Shown here piece by piece: positions 12,328-24,698 of a stretch of DNA of 64,000 nucleotides (positions within the stretch are counted from its first letter, which is position 1; the number at the start of each line of letters is the position of its first letter). The stretch is taken from positions 37,040,867-37,104,866 of the forward strand of contig CAIIXF020000008.1 in assembly GCA_903813345.2 (NCBI GenBank), read 5' to 3'. The notes below the pieces were generated by a model that did no database searches, was not told where the DNA came from, and saw only the letters and a program-made list of their open reading frames with translations. Made by a program: the position numbers and the translations under genes. The stretch comes from Owenia fusiformis (lineage: Eukaryota > Annelida > Polychaeta > Sabellida > Oweniidae).

Positions 12328-12888
12328 AAAAGATTGGTATCGATATGGTGAACTGAATTGAACACATGTTTCTCTTAAACCAGTCATCAAAAAATCACAC
12401 ATCATTAATCTAATTATCATCTTTTGAATGGTAACGGTTTAATTTGAAAAAAACTATATACTTTTCTCTATATTGTTTTAGAAAACACATCAGACACTTC
12501 TTTTGTTCTTGGTATCACATGTTCGGAATGAAAGGAAACATCTATCTGAACCTCATTGGAACAAAATGACATATACACAACGTGTTTAGGTCTCTCAATA
12601 TTGTAAGTGTACAAAGGAAATTTAATTGATTTAGAAAAGTATCTTGTTAATGAAATAAAAGGTTTACTTTTTTTATTTTTTTTTTTATTTTTTTTTTAGT
12701 TTTTTGTTTTAATACTTTTTTGTTAAATCAACCAAATTTGATATTGAGAAGTGTAAGAAAATGTTGTATAAGCTATTTTGTTCCAACAAGGTTCAGAAAG
12801 CTATTGTATTTCATTCTTCAGTTTTCAATAATTAGTTCAAAAGAAAAACAACGTTGAATTCAGTTCGCCATATCGATACCAATCCTTT
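12328..12888. mobile_element. TIR element (MITE), copy 1 of a pair
   Basis: The ends are AAAAGATTGGTATCGATATG on the left and CATATCGATACCAATCCTTT on the right, an inverted repeat that continues loosely for 40-50 bp. A related element lies at 16194-16584. The 561-bp interior contains a T-rich tract (12662-12715) and no coding frame. It ends 85 bp downstream of the stop codon of the minus-strand membrane-protein gene, so it may supply part of that transcript's 3' end. Confidence 0.75.
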
Positions 12889-12973
12889 AAAGTAAATTGA
12901 GATTAGAATTACACATGGATAGGTTTCTTAATCATTAATGAATTAATATCCCAAAAGCCATAATAATGTATGC

Positions 12974-14256
12974 CTATTGTTCACTTTCTTCAGGATGCAT
13001 CCCTCGTAAGGGTACTGTTTCACCCATATCATTTGTCGTGGGGTCAATTCTGGCACTTGCACCAGATATTTCAAGATGATTTGATTCTCCTGCTTGGAAA
13101 GAATCACTTTCCCATAAATGATTTGTCATATTTTGAAAAAACTGCTGTGGAAGCATCTTTGACTCATCTAGCGATGCATAAACATAGGATGAAGCTCCAG
13201 AATTTCTGCCAGATGGAATATCTGAAGAGTGTATGGAAAACTCAGAAGATGGGAAATCTGAAGAAATCTCCGAGGTCACCTTTGATGCCGCAAGTCTTTT
13301 GAATCGTTGTCGAATTACACATCCCACTATTAGAGCAATCAATCCTGAGGATGGCCCAATTATAATCAAGGGAAGTACTTTGATGTCCAGATTTTGTGAT
13401 TGATCAGGTTTCATTTCCTCTGTGGAAAAAGTAGATCTAACATCAGTGATACTTTTTCTCGTTTCAATGTCTGATATACTTTTATCAGTTATTGCCACAT
13501 CAAAACTTTTAATTGTTGATTTTGTGGCTCTTGGTTTCATATCTTGAGAAACGTCATTCTGATCCCTCGGCATGGTGTCAAAAGAACTCACATCAGTGAT
13601 AGTTTTTAATAAGCTTTTATCATTCATTGTCATTTCGAAATTTTTAGTTGTAAATTTTCTTGTTGATTTAGTTCTCTGTATATTATGCAGAAAAACTTCA
13701 TCTAGCCTGCTCGACTTGGTAAATACAACTGATTTATTCAACATTTTCATTGGCGATAGGTCATGGTAAAACCATTTCTTACAATTCATTATTTTACATG
13801 TGCCATCTGAAAAGTCTAAAACATCTGCATTCTCATCACATGCAGTTGACATACATCTCTCAACATCATTTACTGCCTTATATGTTGTAATATTAGGACA
13901 AATGTTGTGGATATTCAAAGTTTTAAAGATCTTTTGGATGAAGTATGAGTTATGACACATTTGTTGAGAAGGATGTGGTAAAACAAAAGCAAATATGAAA
14001 GGTTTGCCCACATTGTCCATGCCATTTTTCCAATCATATGCCCAATCAGTTCCATCACTGTTTGATTCACAGCTGTACATAGAACAACTAAACCTTTTTG
14101 TATTATATATTACCACGTTACTGTTATTCAAGCATGCCGACATGAGACAATTTCGTTTGTTAATAAGCTGCAAAGGTGTTCCAATTTTTGAACAATTAGG
14201 AGCAAAGTCATAATGTTCGTTTCTCACACATATATATTTGGCTTGATGGCAGTTAT
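12974..14256 (-). CDS. Type I membrane protein with two cysteine modules, exon 2
   Basis: The exon starts after a polypyrimidine-AG acceptor (TTTATTTTCAG) and ends at TAG. Joined to exon 1 it gives 452 residues. The ectodomain holds two modules sharing a C-x4-C-x13/15-C-x4-C core (about residues 62-88 and 160-184), each with extra upstream cysteines. This resembles small PAN/MANSC-like modules, though I cannot assign a family. A Ser/Thr/Lys-rich stem (185-318) follows. The membrane span is about 319-340 (VLPLIIIGPSSGLIALIVG), followed by basic stop-transfer residues RQRFKR. The roughly 110-residue tail is Ser-rich and contains YVYASL, a possible YxxL sorting or signalling site. It is probably a cell-surface receptor or adhesion protein; the ligand is unknown. 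Confidence 0.8.
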
Positions 14257-14378
14257 CTGAAAATAAATTTAAAAAAAGCAAAAATAAGCATTAGTTATTC
14301 ATGATATATACTGACATGTTGAATCTTCTTAATACCCTTAAACTTAATTTAAATGTTATAACTTAATGTTATAATTAC

Positions 14379-14454
14379 CTATGCTTTTTGATGTAGTGTA
14401 GTGGTAGAAGTTAGATAATACAACAAAAGTAATCCATAAAAAATCGGAAGCCAT
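14379..14454 (-). CDS. Type I membrane protein, exon 1 (signal peptide)
   Basis: This 76-base exon runs from an ATG in good context (A at -3, G at +4) to a GTAATT donor at 14378. It encodes 25 residues with a hydrophobic core, FLWITFVVL, ending in phase 1. The first base of the next codon is completed by exon 2 to give Asp, and the combined length is a multiple of three. This first exon is too short to appear as a long open frame. It is supported by the signal-peptide character, the splice sites and the phase match. Confidence 0.75.
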
Positions 14455-16193
14455 TTTTTGAATCAATGGTTCTTCTCATCATCATAAAAGTTGTTTTTGT
14501 TTTTTTTTCTTATTGGTGACATCAGTTTCGTTTTGCTTATCTATAAGTGTTGCTTACAACCACTCTATGCTACGGTGAATATAGATAATATAAGTTTGAG
14601 AATAAGACATTGTGCCTGGATCTAACATTTTCATAAGTGTTTGTCTATATGTATTTAGCTATCAACTTGAATTAAAGTGAGGCACCACCAAGAAGTGGTT
14701 TCGTTTTTGTTTTGTATTGTTATAGCCACCAAATAATGATTTGCAACATTTAACATCATGATGACAAAAATAGATAAATATTAGCAAATATAAACAAAAT
14801 TAATTCAGTCGGCCAAATTGCAATAAATAGAATGACCATGTAAACCAGGGTCACAGTGACAACAACATGTTTGCACTTTCAGCATGATGGTCCTATTTGT
14901 CATAATGTTTGTACATGTAATGAACTTAGCAAACTTTGAAAGTGAATAGTTATTAACCACATTTTTTGGCTCACTACAAACAACGTAGGCACAAATGCTA
15001 TTGAAGGATTGAGACATGTCATTTTCAAGTAGAACACTTCTTAACTCATAAATATTTGTCCTTTTGATAACCTCTATATACATATTGTTTATTTTGACTT
15101 ATCTAAAATATGGTTTTCATCGTTATCTTTAAATTATTATTTAAGATCAAGCTTATATGGTCTTACATCATATTTTTGGATGAGAAATCTATTTCTAAGT
15201 GGTTTCAAGAGATTTGATTGAGGTATGACAAGACTAGTGTTTGACTGTCAACTTGACATATACCCTGCATAGAATATTTTAAAGGTTCTTAATTGTGTTC
15301 TTGAATTTCATTTTATGTGTGATAGAAATATTGCAGAAGCCTTGTTATCCTCTTGTGTGAATTTCATTTAGGTAAGTCTGCATGTTCGGAATTTTGATGA
15401 AATTCTCAATGGAGTCACATGTTATTTTTCAAATATCAATCACTCCTTCCCCACATTGTCTACATCTTTCGGGTTTGCACAAAGAGTGCACTAGTATACA
15501 TATAAAGAGTGTAAAGAACCTTTTTTTCATTAATTGTATGATAAATGAGAAAATTTTCTCACTGAATTTTCTAGTTTTTTTTTATACAATAACTGAACAT
15601 AAGTGCTTACCACAAACCACTTAATGTTGTCTACTTGTCTATTTGAAATATATCTTCATGAACTTTATGATGTTTTTGTGCAACTGTCAAGAATGATTTA
15701 TCAAAATTCATCAGATCATCTGACTTCATTTCTTTTTCAAAATGACAGATTCCCAGTTATCATTTGCACACAGTTTTCAGAACAGTAAATGAGATGATCA
15801 TTTTGCACAAAATTGTTAAAAATACAAACAGCACCATTTTAAATGTTTAACACAGAGTTTTACATGATTGTAGACACATTTTCACCTGAAGCTCAGGTTA
15901 TGAGTTGATATATTTAGGTAACCTCAGACTGTCAGTTCTCCTTGGCAACATAAACACATCAACATCCTCAAATTGCACAAATAGCAGTAATCAGTCCCTA
16001 ATGTGTATTTATACTAGGAAACATGGATAGAAATAATAGTAGGGATATGTGTGTTAAATGAATAGGTGTATATTTTGTTTTTGATAGTGTTGAAATTAAG
16101 ATCGGATGAGGTATCTTTAATTAACTAAAAAGTAGGCAGTATTAATCTATTCACTGAAAAGGAACATTTGTTGTTTTTTGGTTGTATTTATAC
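14455..16193. other. Intergenic sequence upstream of the minus-strand gene
   Basis: This is the 5' flank of the membrane-protein gene; no clear TATA box was found. A minus-strand open frame (15083-14805) ends in a cysteine cluster, TCCCHCDPGLHGHSIYC, whose spacing recalls the second half of an EGF module. It has no splice sites that I could identify. Confidence 0.4.
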
Positions 16194-16584
16194 AAAAGGA
16201 TTGGAATCGATATGGAGAACTGAATTCAACAATGTTTTTCTCTTAAAACCAATTATTGAAAACATTCTGTAAAAAAACACAGTCCTTTATGTAATGTTGA
16301 CTGATTGACATCAATTTAATGCGAAAATTTATTTATATATATTTTATATGAGAATGAAATAAAACATCTTTAAAATAATAATAAATCAGCTTGTTTGAAC
16401 AAAATAGCATATACAACATTTTCTTAGACTTCCCAATATTATAGTTGTACAAAGGAAATCTTGGTTGATTTAACAAAAAGTATTCAAAAAATTAAAACAA
16501 AAATCTCCGAAATAGAATTTTTTGATGACTGGTTTAAGAGAAACGTGTGTTCAAAAAGTTCGCCATATCGATACCCATCCTTTT
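16194..16584. mobile_element. TIR element (MITE), copy 2
   Basis: This 391-bp element shares terminal repeats with 12328-12888: AAAAGGATTGGAATCGATAT at the left and ATATCGATACCCATCCTTTT at the right. Internal blocks such as GACTGGTTTAAGAGAAACG also match the first copy. It is shorter than copy 1 and has no coding frame. Confidence 0.75.
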
Positions 16585-17870
16585 AAGCACTTAAAATCGG
16601 AAATATCTACATAAAAAATCTGATGTTATTTGTTTTTCTACAATTATAGGAATTAGTGACACTTATACATTTTCTCAGCAATTTCCTAATATATTAAAGA
16701 AACACCTTTCTTCAAACTAATTTTGTAATGATCCCTCTTTGATATGCATTAAGTGGATCAACTTACTCTTCCCAAAATCTCAGCTTCTCTTTCACTCTTT
16801 AATTTGTCAGTAGTATTCTCTATTGGGAGGGGGAGGCTTAATGTCCTTCTATTTTGGATCTGTTCTCTATTTTAGAGTAGAATAAGAACAGTGTTCATCT
16901 TATACAGGTTTCACTGTAGTGTTTGAAATTTTGAAGAAATTGAAATAAAAGTTATACTGTGTAGCTCAGTATGTCAAATTACATAGTTTGAGGCTATCTC
17001 TCTTTAAAGGGTCACAGTCACTCTAATCTAAAGTAAATTTTTCATAATTATACCTGCCAAAATTGTCAGTGTAGGGATACTCATGTGAAGTCTTCAAAAT
17101 TTTATTTGTTAATCTCATTTGAGAAACCAGATTTTCACATCAATTTTGAAACTGCATAAATACTTGCCCAAATATATGATATCGGAATAAAAAGTAGAGG
17201 GGGAGGGGTTAGTACTTGAATTGATACATGTAAGTCAGAATTTTCATTCAACATTTATCATTGTTTCTTTGTTTCATGAATTCACTCTCACAACAAACAA
17301 TATAAAAAGATAATATGGTTTAACGAATTTTGGTGACCAAATGAGTCTTAGTAGAAAAAGTGGCACCTCGATTTGATGTATTTCTTGTATTGATACTGTG
17401 CACCAAACTGTATGGTCCTCTAGGCTGTTATGGTCCTGCCAAAAAATGAATTGTTGTGTGGTTTCACCTAATCAATGGAGCCAATTTTCATTAAATTCAA
17501 GAAAGGGTGTTAATTACATGTGGCACGTTGGATTGAAATGATCTAGAAACTTTGCCAATATTTAGTTCATGTTGTCATGAAGATTTGTTGCTCATTTATA
17601 TATTTCATATTACCCTTTTCCATAAAAGAAATACATCTACACTCTTTGGAGCAGAGATAAACCATTGATCTCACAATACCTAATCAGATTTTAAGTTAGA
17701 GTAAAATACTTTAATCAGAATTATATAAAATGTTATGCCTTCCTAAAAACTATATTTATTTCATTTATAAACTTCCCATGAATGGATGTGACATCTATTA
17801 GGACCTTACCAGCTTAAAAACTTATCTGTCATATTCAGATGTTACTACAGCTAGCTTCAGGGTCTTAGGC
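16585..17870. other. Intergenic sequence, no gene seen
   Basis: AT-rich and without a recognisable gene or repeat. Confidence 0.4.
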
Positions 17871-18080
17871 AGGCCAGTAGCCAGGATTTGCCAAGGGGGG
17901 TTCACTTTTTGAAAAATTCCAGGGGGGGTTCACTTGTGACAATTTTGGTCCAAAAATGGCCAAAATCACTTAAAAAGTGCTCAGAATGGTGAAAAACTAC
18001 ATGACTTTTGAAAGATTTTTTTGGGCAAGGGGGGGGGGTTGCTCAAACCCATCGAACCCTCCCTGGCTACAAGCCTGTTA
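17871..18080 (+). repeat. Dispersed repeat with CCAGTAGCCAGG / CCTGGCTACAAGCC ends
   Basis: The segment begins CAGGCCAGTAGCCAGGATTT and ends CCTGGCTACAAGCCTG, an imperfect inverted pair. Between them are two GGGGGTTCACTT blocks and a long G tract. Related sequence in the opposite orientation lies near 30240-30285 (AAGTGAACCCC, GCTGGCTACAGGCTTG). It is probably a small transposon family. Confidence 0.55.
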
Positions 18081-20180
18081 GGGTAACATTTCATGTTATT
18101 TTTCTGTTCTTAGAATGCTGTTGGTCAAATTGAATAAAATTAACCATATGCATGTGTCTCAATGTTTCACAATAAAAACAAGGAAATATAGAAAATGGTC
18201 AATAATATACACAAGGTTTATAAATTGCACTTCTTGATTTTTGAATTTGTAGATGCATGATCGAAGTAAAGATGATATATATTTGTGTGTGGTTTAAATA
18301 AAGATAAGATCATGTATTTTGAATTTTCCTTATTCATCAAAACATCCTAATTTGACATCTTAACCATGTACATGTACATGATATGATATAAATTGCCCTC
18401 TTCAAGTAGATTGGTGCATGACTTTAATAAAGATAAGATCATGTATGTTTCCCATCTTCAGTACAACCTAAAAAGAGTGCATCTTCATGTTCCCATGAAA
18501 TAGGTGAGATAGGAGCATTCAGATAAATACACATGTACAGTGTCATTTATACTAATGACACTTAAATGACACTTCCACAGGTAAACCAAGGACATGAAAA
18601 AATAATCAGTGTGCATCAGACTTAAAAAATATCATAAAATGATTTTAAACAGATACAGTGTGTATTTAGAGTATTTAGGATGAGTTATTGCCGAAATGTG
18701 CCATAAATGAACATTATCAGGTATGCGTTGAGCAGGTGACAAATCGGAAAAAGGACAGCGGTTTTTAGGACACCTGACTTGTTTAATAGTAGGGTTAAGC
18801 TTGTACATGTGTGTTAGAAGGATGTAAGTTAAAAAGTTTATTTTAAACAGGAGAAAAACAATTGAAGAATATATGGTACCATTGAGGTTTCTAAAACAGA
18901 CAAAGTGTCAAAGACTTGTACCAGACTTTGCTTTGAATGGAATATAACACGGCTTTGTTTTTTTCTTGTGACATACATGCAAACCTGAGGAAAAACAAAG
19001 GATTAAAGTATGCATGCACAAAGAGCATACACTGGATTGTAAGAAAATTCTAGAAAATTTGATACCTTTTTTAGGGTTTTTAGAAGGAGTGATCAAATCC
19101 TGGGGTAGATGTGAAATTTTGTGGAAGGGATTTTTGGATTTGTGTGACTGAGACTTACATCTGATCTACATAAACCTGTTCATAAATTTTCTCAAATTTC
19201 ATGCTTTTTCATGAATTTTTCACTGAATGTAATGCATGATTTTCGTTAATTCTATATGATTTTTTATAGTTTTGCAATTGTTTCTAAATTTTTAATCTAA
19301 TTTCTCCAATTTGTTATATTTGTGAATATATAAAATACGAAACATTCAGGTATTTTTTAAATGGGAAGTCACTTTTTTCTAAAGCCAAGAACTTTTGGAA
19401 CTGGTTACTCTTACTTAAGATAATTTGATGTGAAGTTATGGCATTTACTGATGATGTATCAGCAAATTTATTACATCTAAATCTAAATTTGGTCCATAAA
19501 CAGTTCAGACAGTTTTGTATTATTTCCGGATTTTTTTTAAATTTGGGAATTTTTCCAGAATTTTGGAAGAGTAAAGATTCCTAGGTTGGAATGGTTAATC
19601 TCCTATAGGGATAATATAGCTACTTTGGGAGATTTGGGGCTTCTTTAGTTCTTTTGGGAAGCCACCACCTCTTCTCTCCCTTTCCTTTTAAAATGTCAAG
19701 AAGGCCTTGAATTTCTTTCATAAGTACGCATCACAAAATAAATATTTTCTTAAATAAACATCGTGAATCGTTTTCTGTTAAGACCTACCAATACAAAGAA
19801 TTACTTGTTCTTCCAAAAACGGGAAGTTTTCTGATGAGTACATGTACCTGAGGTTGAACTTTTTTGTAAGGACTAGCTGCCACTACACCGATGTGCTGAG
19901 TTTGGGTGAAATATAGCATCCATACTCATCTGGAGTAGCAGCTAACAAGAAAGAGGCTTTTACCCCAGATCTTAGATCCATTGATAAACTTGGAGCTCCT
20001 ATCCTGGCCGACAACACTTGTACCATCAATGGTCTACAAAGGATTAGATCGGATTAGTGGCCAAAGGATTAGTGTGGATTATCCCTAATCTCACTCATCT
20101 TCTGCAGATAGATATCTAAGTTTGGATTACTACGAATTAATATTCAGTGTTGTGCAAGTTATCTCCCTTAGTATCTAGCA
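18081..20180. other. Intergenic sequence upstream of the nidogen-like gene
   Basis: No gene was seen. A short near-duplicate, AATAAAGATAAGATCATGTA, occurs at 18297 and 18425. The last 300 bases become less AT-rich toward the promoter. Confidence 0.4.
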
Positions 20181-20181
20181 G

Positions 20182-20250
20182 CCAATCGACTCTACTCTGG
20201 GACTCTAAGCTCGTACTATAAATCTCCGTCACTCAACTGGTATTGGATTA
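20182..20250 (+). promoter_or_regulatory. Candidate core promoter (CCAAT and TATA boxes)
   Basis: CCAAT at 20182-20186 is followed 31 bases later by TATAAAT at 20217-20223. Transcription would be expected to start about 25-32 bases further on, near 20245-20250, leaving a short leader before the ATG at 20275. The spacing agrees with an ordinary RNA polymerase II promoter and supports the signal-peptide exon as a true first exon. This is inferred from motifs only. Confidence 0.5.
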
Positions 20251-20274
20251 AGACTCCAGACCTAAAAGTTAAGG

Positions 20275-20332
20275 ATGGGGAGTATACAACTAATAAAGCA
20301 CTGTCTCCTAGCTACTTTATATATATTATTAG
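20275..20332 (+). CDS. Nidogen-like gene, candidate exon 1 (signal peptide)
   Basis: The ATG has an ideal context (A at -3, G at +4) and opens MGSIQLIKHCLLATLYILL, a short basic start followed by a hydrophobic core typical of a secretion signal. The exon ends in phase 1 at a strong donor, GTAAGT (20333). Joining to the next recognised exon gives Val across the junction and keeps the frame. The link to the EGF exon 4.2 kb downstream is inferred from strand, phase and the promoter motifs. Intervening exons could exist. Confidence 0.6.
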
Positions 20333-23300
20333 GTAAGTTAAAAAATTATAGGCTCTTGTTAAATTAGGTGTACCTTTCGGTGAGGCTTTTTTCAGTTTTT
20401 TTTTCAGTTTTTACGAAGTAGACTTGTCAGTTTTTAGTAGAATTTTGTTATGTTGTTTTGAAATGATGGAAAAGCGATCAAAGAATTAATTAGTGCTTGT
20501 TGGATATCATAAATTAAACCTTATGTCAACACAAACTCTGCCAGACTAATTAAAGCTCAAAAACAAAAACATTTTGATCTAAACCTGTGTAACTGCTCAT
20601 ATATTTTAAATGGAAATGAAGCATTTGTCTACATGGTTGCGATGAATAATTTAATTGAACATATTTTATAATTCTTTCATTGCAAAAGAGGCCACCCAGG
20701 TAATGAATTTTTTTTAAAAAATTGCCTTAACATGAAATCTACTCAAGCTTATATTTTGTGTTATACTTCTGTTAGGTCAATGTGTCTCATTCTAGAATAT
20801 CAAAATGCTAATTATTTGTGTTAAAAAGGAAATGACAACAAAATATGTAAAAGTAAATAAAAAACTGTCTGATTTCAATTCTGCCAGCTTAGCTATAATA
20901 AGCCCAAAAATTAACAAGTTTGGTAAAGGCAACAATAGACATAAAAGTAAAGTTTTGCAAAGTTTACAAATTCAGTTTTCTAAAAGTTTCAATAAAAACC
21001 TTTCATCAACACAAACAGAAAAATGTGCAATGCATATAAATCTTTACAAGGGAATTAATGTATTTTTAGGAAAAACAAACTTATAGTGTAATGTCAGGCT
21101 GTACTGATAAATGTGTTAAAACATTCAGAGTTGCTCTATTTAAGTTCTATAGCTTAAACGCAAAATCATGATTTCTAACAGGCATTTCCTGTTCATTAAA
21201 TCTCATTGAATCATATTAATTTACTCTGAATATATTGATACCTGTTGATACCCTCTGGTATCAGAATATAGCTTTGGTTGAAACACAATGTTGTGTGTTT
21301 TGTGATAGAAGAATTCTGATATTCTGTAAGAATGAATATTTACATGGTGATGTCATTTTTAAAACATCATTTAGGTTTGGTTATTTTGACAAAATGACAT
21401 GTATTTTTATGTTTTTGTAGTTAATACTTGGTTATATTGTTGTGAGCTCATTATTTGTTGAGTTCATCAGTATTGTCGGGCAAGTCAGCCAAAGTCGTGA
21501 TAGTTGGTTGATCTTTTTGCATTACTACAAGAATAGTACTTTTATGAAATCAGTCATAACTATGTAGTTGCAAAGAAAAATGCATGAAAAAGTTTATAAC
21601 CATTTATTTATAACTAAGGCTAGGAAGCCATAATATTAGACATTGTGTAGCTGAAAACAATAATTTTAAGAATCAATTTTAAGTACCATATTTTAGTATC
21701 ACCCGTACTGGTGCAAAAGGGGAAATATAGGAATTTAGGAATATGACCTATAGGTTCAGTTTTGTACGTTGGAATGTATTTTGTATGGTACTTGTTAGTC
21801 TGTTGCAATAAATCGCAAATATGTCTAAAAGTTTGTAAGAATGTTCTGTATTACAACAACTGTGTGTTGTTTGAACATTGAAGATTTAAAAAACAGATTT
21901 GTTGAAAATGAACAAGTAAGAAATATGTTACTGACAGTTTGTGCACAGTCTCAAAATATAGGCTTCGGAAAGACATGGTCCATTCTGTCTGCATAATTTA
22001 GCCATCATGTTTTTGAGGCTGTGTTCTGGACTGTATTTGGTGATTGTACTTTTTGTTAGATTCATAACTCATAACATTTATAAGAATTAAAAAGAAAATT
22101 GCTTAAAGAGGGAGAGAGTATCAGACAGAAAACCCTCACCCCCAACTAGGTGCAAATGTTTTTTTCTAAAAAGGGTAAAATGGATTGGTTGCCTAAAACC
22201 AAAGAGAGTTTTGAAATAGTTTCAATGATTAAAACTTAAGTATAATTAAGAAGGGTTTATAAAACATAAATCATCCAGAATACATGGAAGCCAAAATAAA
22301 AGATAATCCTGGATATACATGTATATTATCTAAAGATGAAATAATTTGTTCCAAATCTGGAATCAAAGAGCTCTAGGTTATCTAAGGGCTATCATGTGCA
22401 GGATATGGTGTAAATAGGTTATCTCCCTTTGGATATATGAACAGCACATATGGTCTGAATAGTATTTTTACTTGAAGATAGTGAAACTTAGAAAGAAAAA
22501 TAGTATAGTAAGACCTGTTTGAATAGCATGCCATGGGGATTAAATAAAAAGTCAGTAATCTTACATCTCTCACGTTTGTATCATTTGCACTAAGCAAGGG
22601 GGGGGGTGAGAAAATTTATCTAAATATTCACATACATGGATGTTTTCAGTAAAAATGGGAAAGTTTTTCTTTCTCTCTTGAAGAGCTCACTATTGATGTG
22701 TATCATATTTGCAGGTCCCCTTCAAGTCCTCAAAGGCCAAATGCACCCCCCCCCCCCCTTCGGTACTAAATGCACTACACATTAAAAGCTCATGTATTAA
22801 GATCTACTTTTGAAGTTGAAATTGCTGAAATTATTAATAACATTGTACTTGAGTAGTAATAAAACTACTGAATAGCTGAACAATTAATCTTTTATTTCGC
22901 CTATTTTGGGGTATATAAAAGATACAATATAACTGACATTAATTCGTGGCATTATTGTATTTGTGTCTATTTCATAAAGACATTTGACCTTAAAATGTGA
23001 CCCCTGTAATATTTCACTTGTGTTTTTCTGGATGAGGGATGGGGAATTTTTCACAGTTTCTTATTAAAATTAAAATGGTTGTATGATCTCTTAACTTCAA
23101 CTTCAGTATCCTCTCTTTCAAATTACACTCTTTGTAATTAATTAGTCTAAATTAGTGTAAATATTTCTGTCTTTAGACTACAAGGATGTACACGCATATG
23201 TTTACCTATTAACATTTTTCTGTGGCAGGGGTCAAGATTAAAATTAGAATGTTTATGATTTTCAAAAAAATAAGGATCTGGCTGTATCCTACGATTGTTT

Positions 23301-23477
23301 TACAAGAAATAGTTCAGCAACCAAACTGTATAGCATGCATAGAATCATAATGGACAGCAAATGGTGCTTATGTCTTAAGTATCTTCTCATAAACACTTTC
23401 GTTTATTATTTCCTGTATTGCCAAATTATGTCTTATTTACTGTTATGAATATCTCTCACTTTTTGGCTCACACAGTG

Positions 23478-23588
23478 AGCCTATGGTATCGACCAGGTGT
23501 CCGTCCGTTGGTCCGTCTGTCCGTTGGTCCATCCATTGGTCCATCCATCCGTTGGTCCGTCCATTGGTCCGTCCGTCCGTCCGTCCTT
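23478..23588 (+). repeat. GTCCGTTGGTCC microsatellite
   Basis: Imperfect repeats of GTCCGTCC / GTTGGTCCATCC follow GGCTCACACAGTGAGCCTAT, which is itself a near-palindrome. The layout (palindrome, then GTCCGTC array) parallels the repeat at 6632-6830 and suggests a related family. Confidence 0.7.
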
Positions 23589-23689
23589 CTAAGTTTGATT
23601 AGTTTTGATTAGTTTTGAAAACACTTCAATTTCATACATGGCATTATCCTAATATTTTCAGTGTTGCTGCATTTGTTGATATAAATGTA

Positions 23690-23885
23690 ACAGTGTTTTC
23701 ATATCATCATTGTTACTGATGTTATCATCATTGTTATAATACTGTCTATCATCATTGTTCTACCATCATCGTCACAATATTGTCATCATTTGACAATGTA
23801 ATCATCATAGTTAATACTGTTATGTCATCATTGTCACATGACTGTCATCATTGTCACCCATATTCTCATCATTGTTCATATCACC
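23690..23885 (+). repeat. TCATCATTGT-rich simple repeat
   Basis: Degenerate units of TATCATCATTGTTA and ACTGTCATCATTGTCAC, spaced about 20-30 bases apart, occupy this stretch. No function is apparent. Confidence 0.6.
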
Positions 23886-24524
23886 ATCAATCTGGCATGC
23901 ATTAATAAATTGTTATGCAAGTTCAGTACAAGTTTCAGATGATGAGAACAACATTTACTAAGTGGAACTCAAGTATATTGCATAACTACATCTGTAATAA
24001 CAAATCAGCACATGTCAAAAGGCAATTCCTCTTGGATTTATTCTGTAATATGATGTATTTGTAAGCCTTTATAAACAGGATTCCAGACTTACACTTGATT
24101 GATTATGTCTGTCTTTTGCATTAAGGCAAATAGTGCAGTCCTGGAATTTAAGTGCAAAACCATAGCATAGTATTTTTACTTTAGAAAAAGGAACTGTACT
24201 TCTACTTCTTTTATTTTATAGGTTTCAAGTTTAATAGCAGTGTTTTTGTGTTTTTCTAAGTTTACCCTATGTGCTCAAGATGTCCTGGATAGATGTGTGT
24301 AATGAGTTATCAAATGATAATGAATAATAATATTTTGTACTGTTCATTAATTTGCTTGTGATTTGTTTCAGTCGAACATGTGATGTCACACTGAAGGAGC
24401 CATATACAAGTACTGTAAATCAAACTCATGATCTCCTGAGGAAGAAGCCCCTCAAAAGGAAAATCTCCTTTAGACTTTTACTATTATTATTCCCATCTTA
24501 TGATTATTTCTCTCAATGTTTCAG

Positions 24525-24698
24525 TTGAAGTCCATACAGTCAGACCAAATGTTGACGAAACATGCGCCACTGGGGCCAGCAAGTGCCACGCCACTTCCAC
24601 GTGTCAGGATTACTATGACGACCGTACATTCAAGGGGGGATATTGTTGCGAGTGTTCCTCAGCATTATATGGCAATGGAGTCAACTGCCTTGAGCCAA
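24525..24698 (+). CDS. Nidogen-like gene, exon encoding first EGF-like domain
   Basis: The exon lies between a TTTCAG acceptor and a GTAAGT donor, is 174 bases long and phase 1-1. It encodes 58 residues containing six cysteines in EGF spacing. The block GGYCCECSSALYGNGVNCLEP has the adjacent-cysteine CCxC signature typical of the EGF module that sits just before the G2 domain in nidogens. A stretch of about 12 linker residues precedes the first cysteine. The following exon continues directly into G2, as expected. Confidence 0.85.

Larger units (their letters stand above)
20333..24524 (+). other. Intron 1 of the nidogen-like gene
   Basis: I looked here for exons of a NIDO (G1) domain, using phase-1 acceptors and open frames, and found none that were convincing. 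A frame at 20805-21086 (93 codons) is Lys/Asn-rich and unlike NIDO. The intron also holds a poly-C tract near 22746 and two simple repeats described below. Confidence 0.5.

Noticed and set aside
20805-21086. 93-codon open frame in intron 1, considered as a missing nidogen exon
   Set aside because: Lys/Asn-rich and without NIDO motifs; flanking bases do not give phase-1 splice sites.
22714-22775. Possible small exon after TTTGCAG, in phase 1
   Set aside because: It would encode a proline run from a poly-C tract, and the donor is weak; nothing supports coding.
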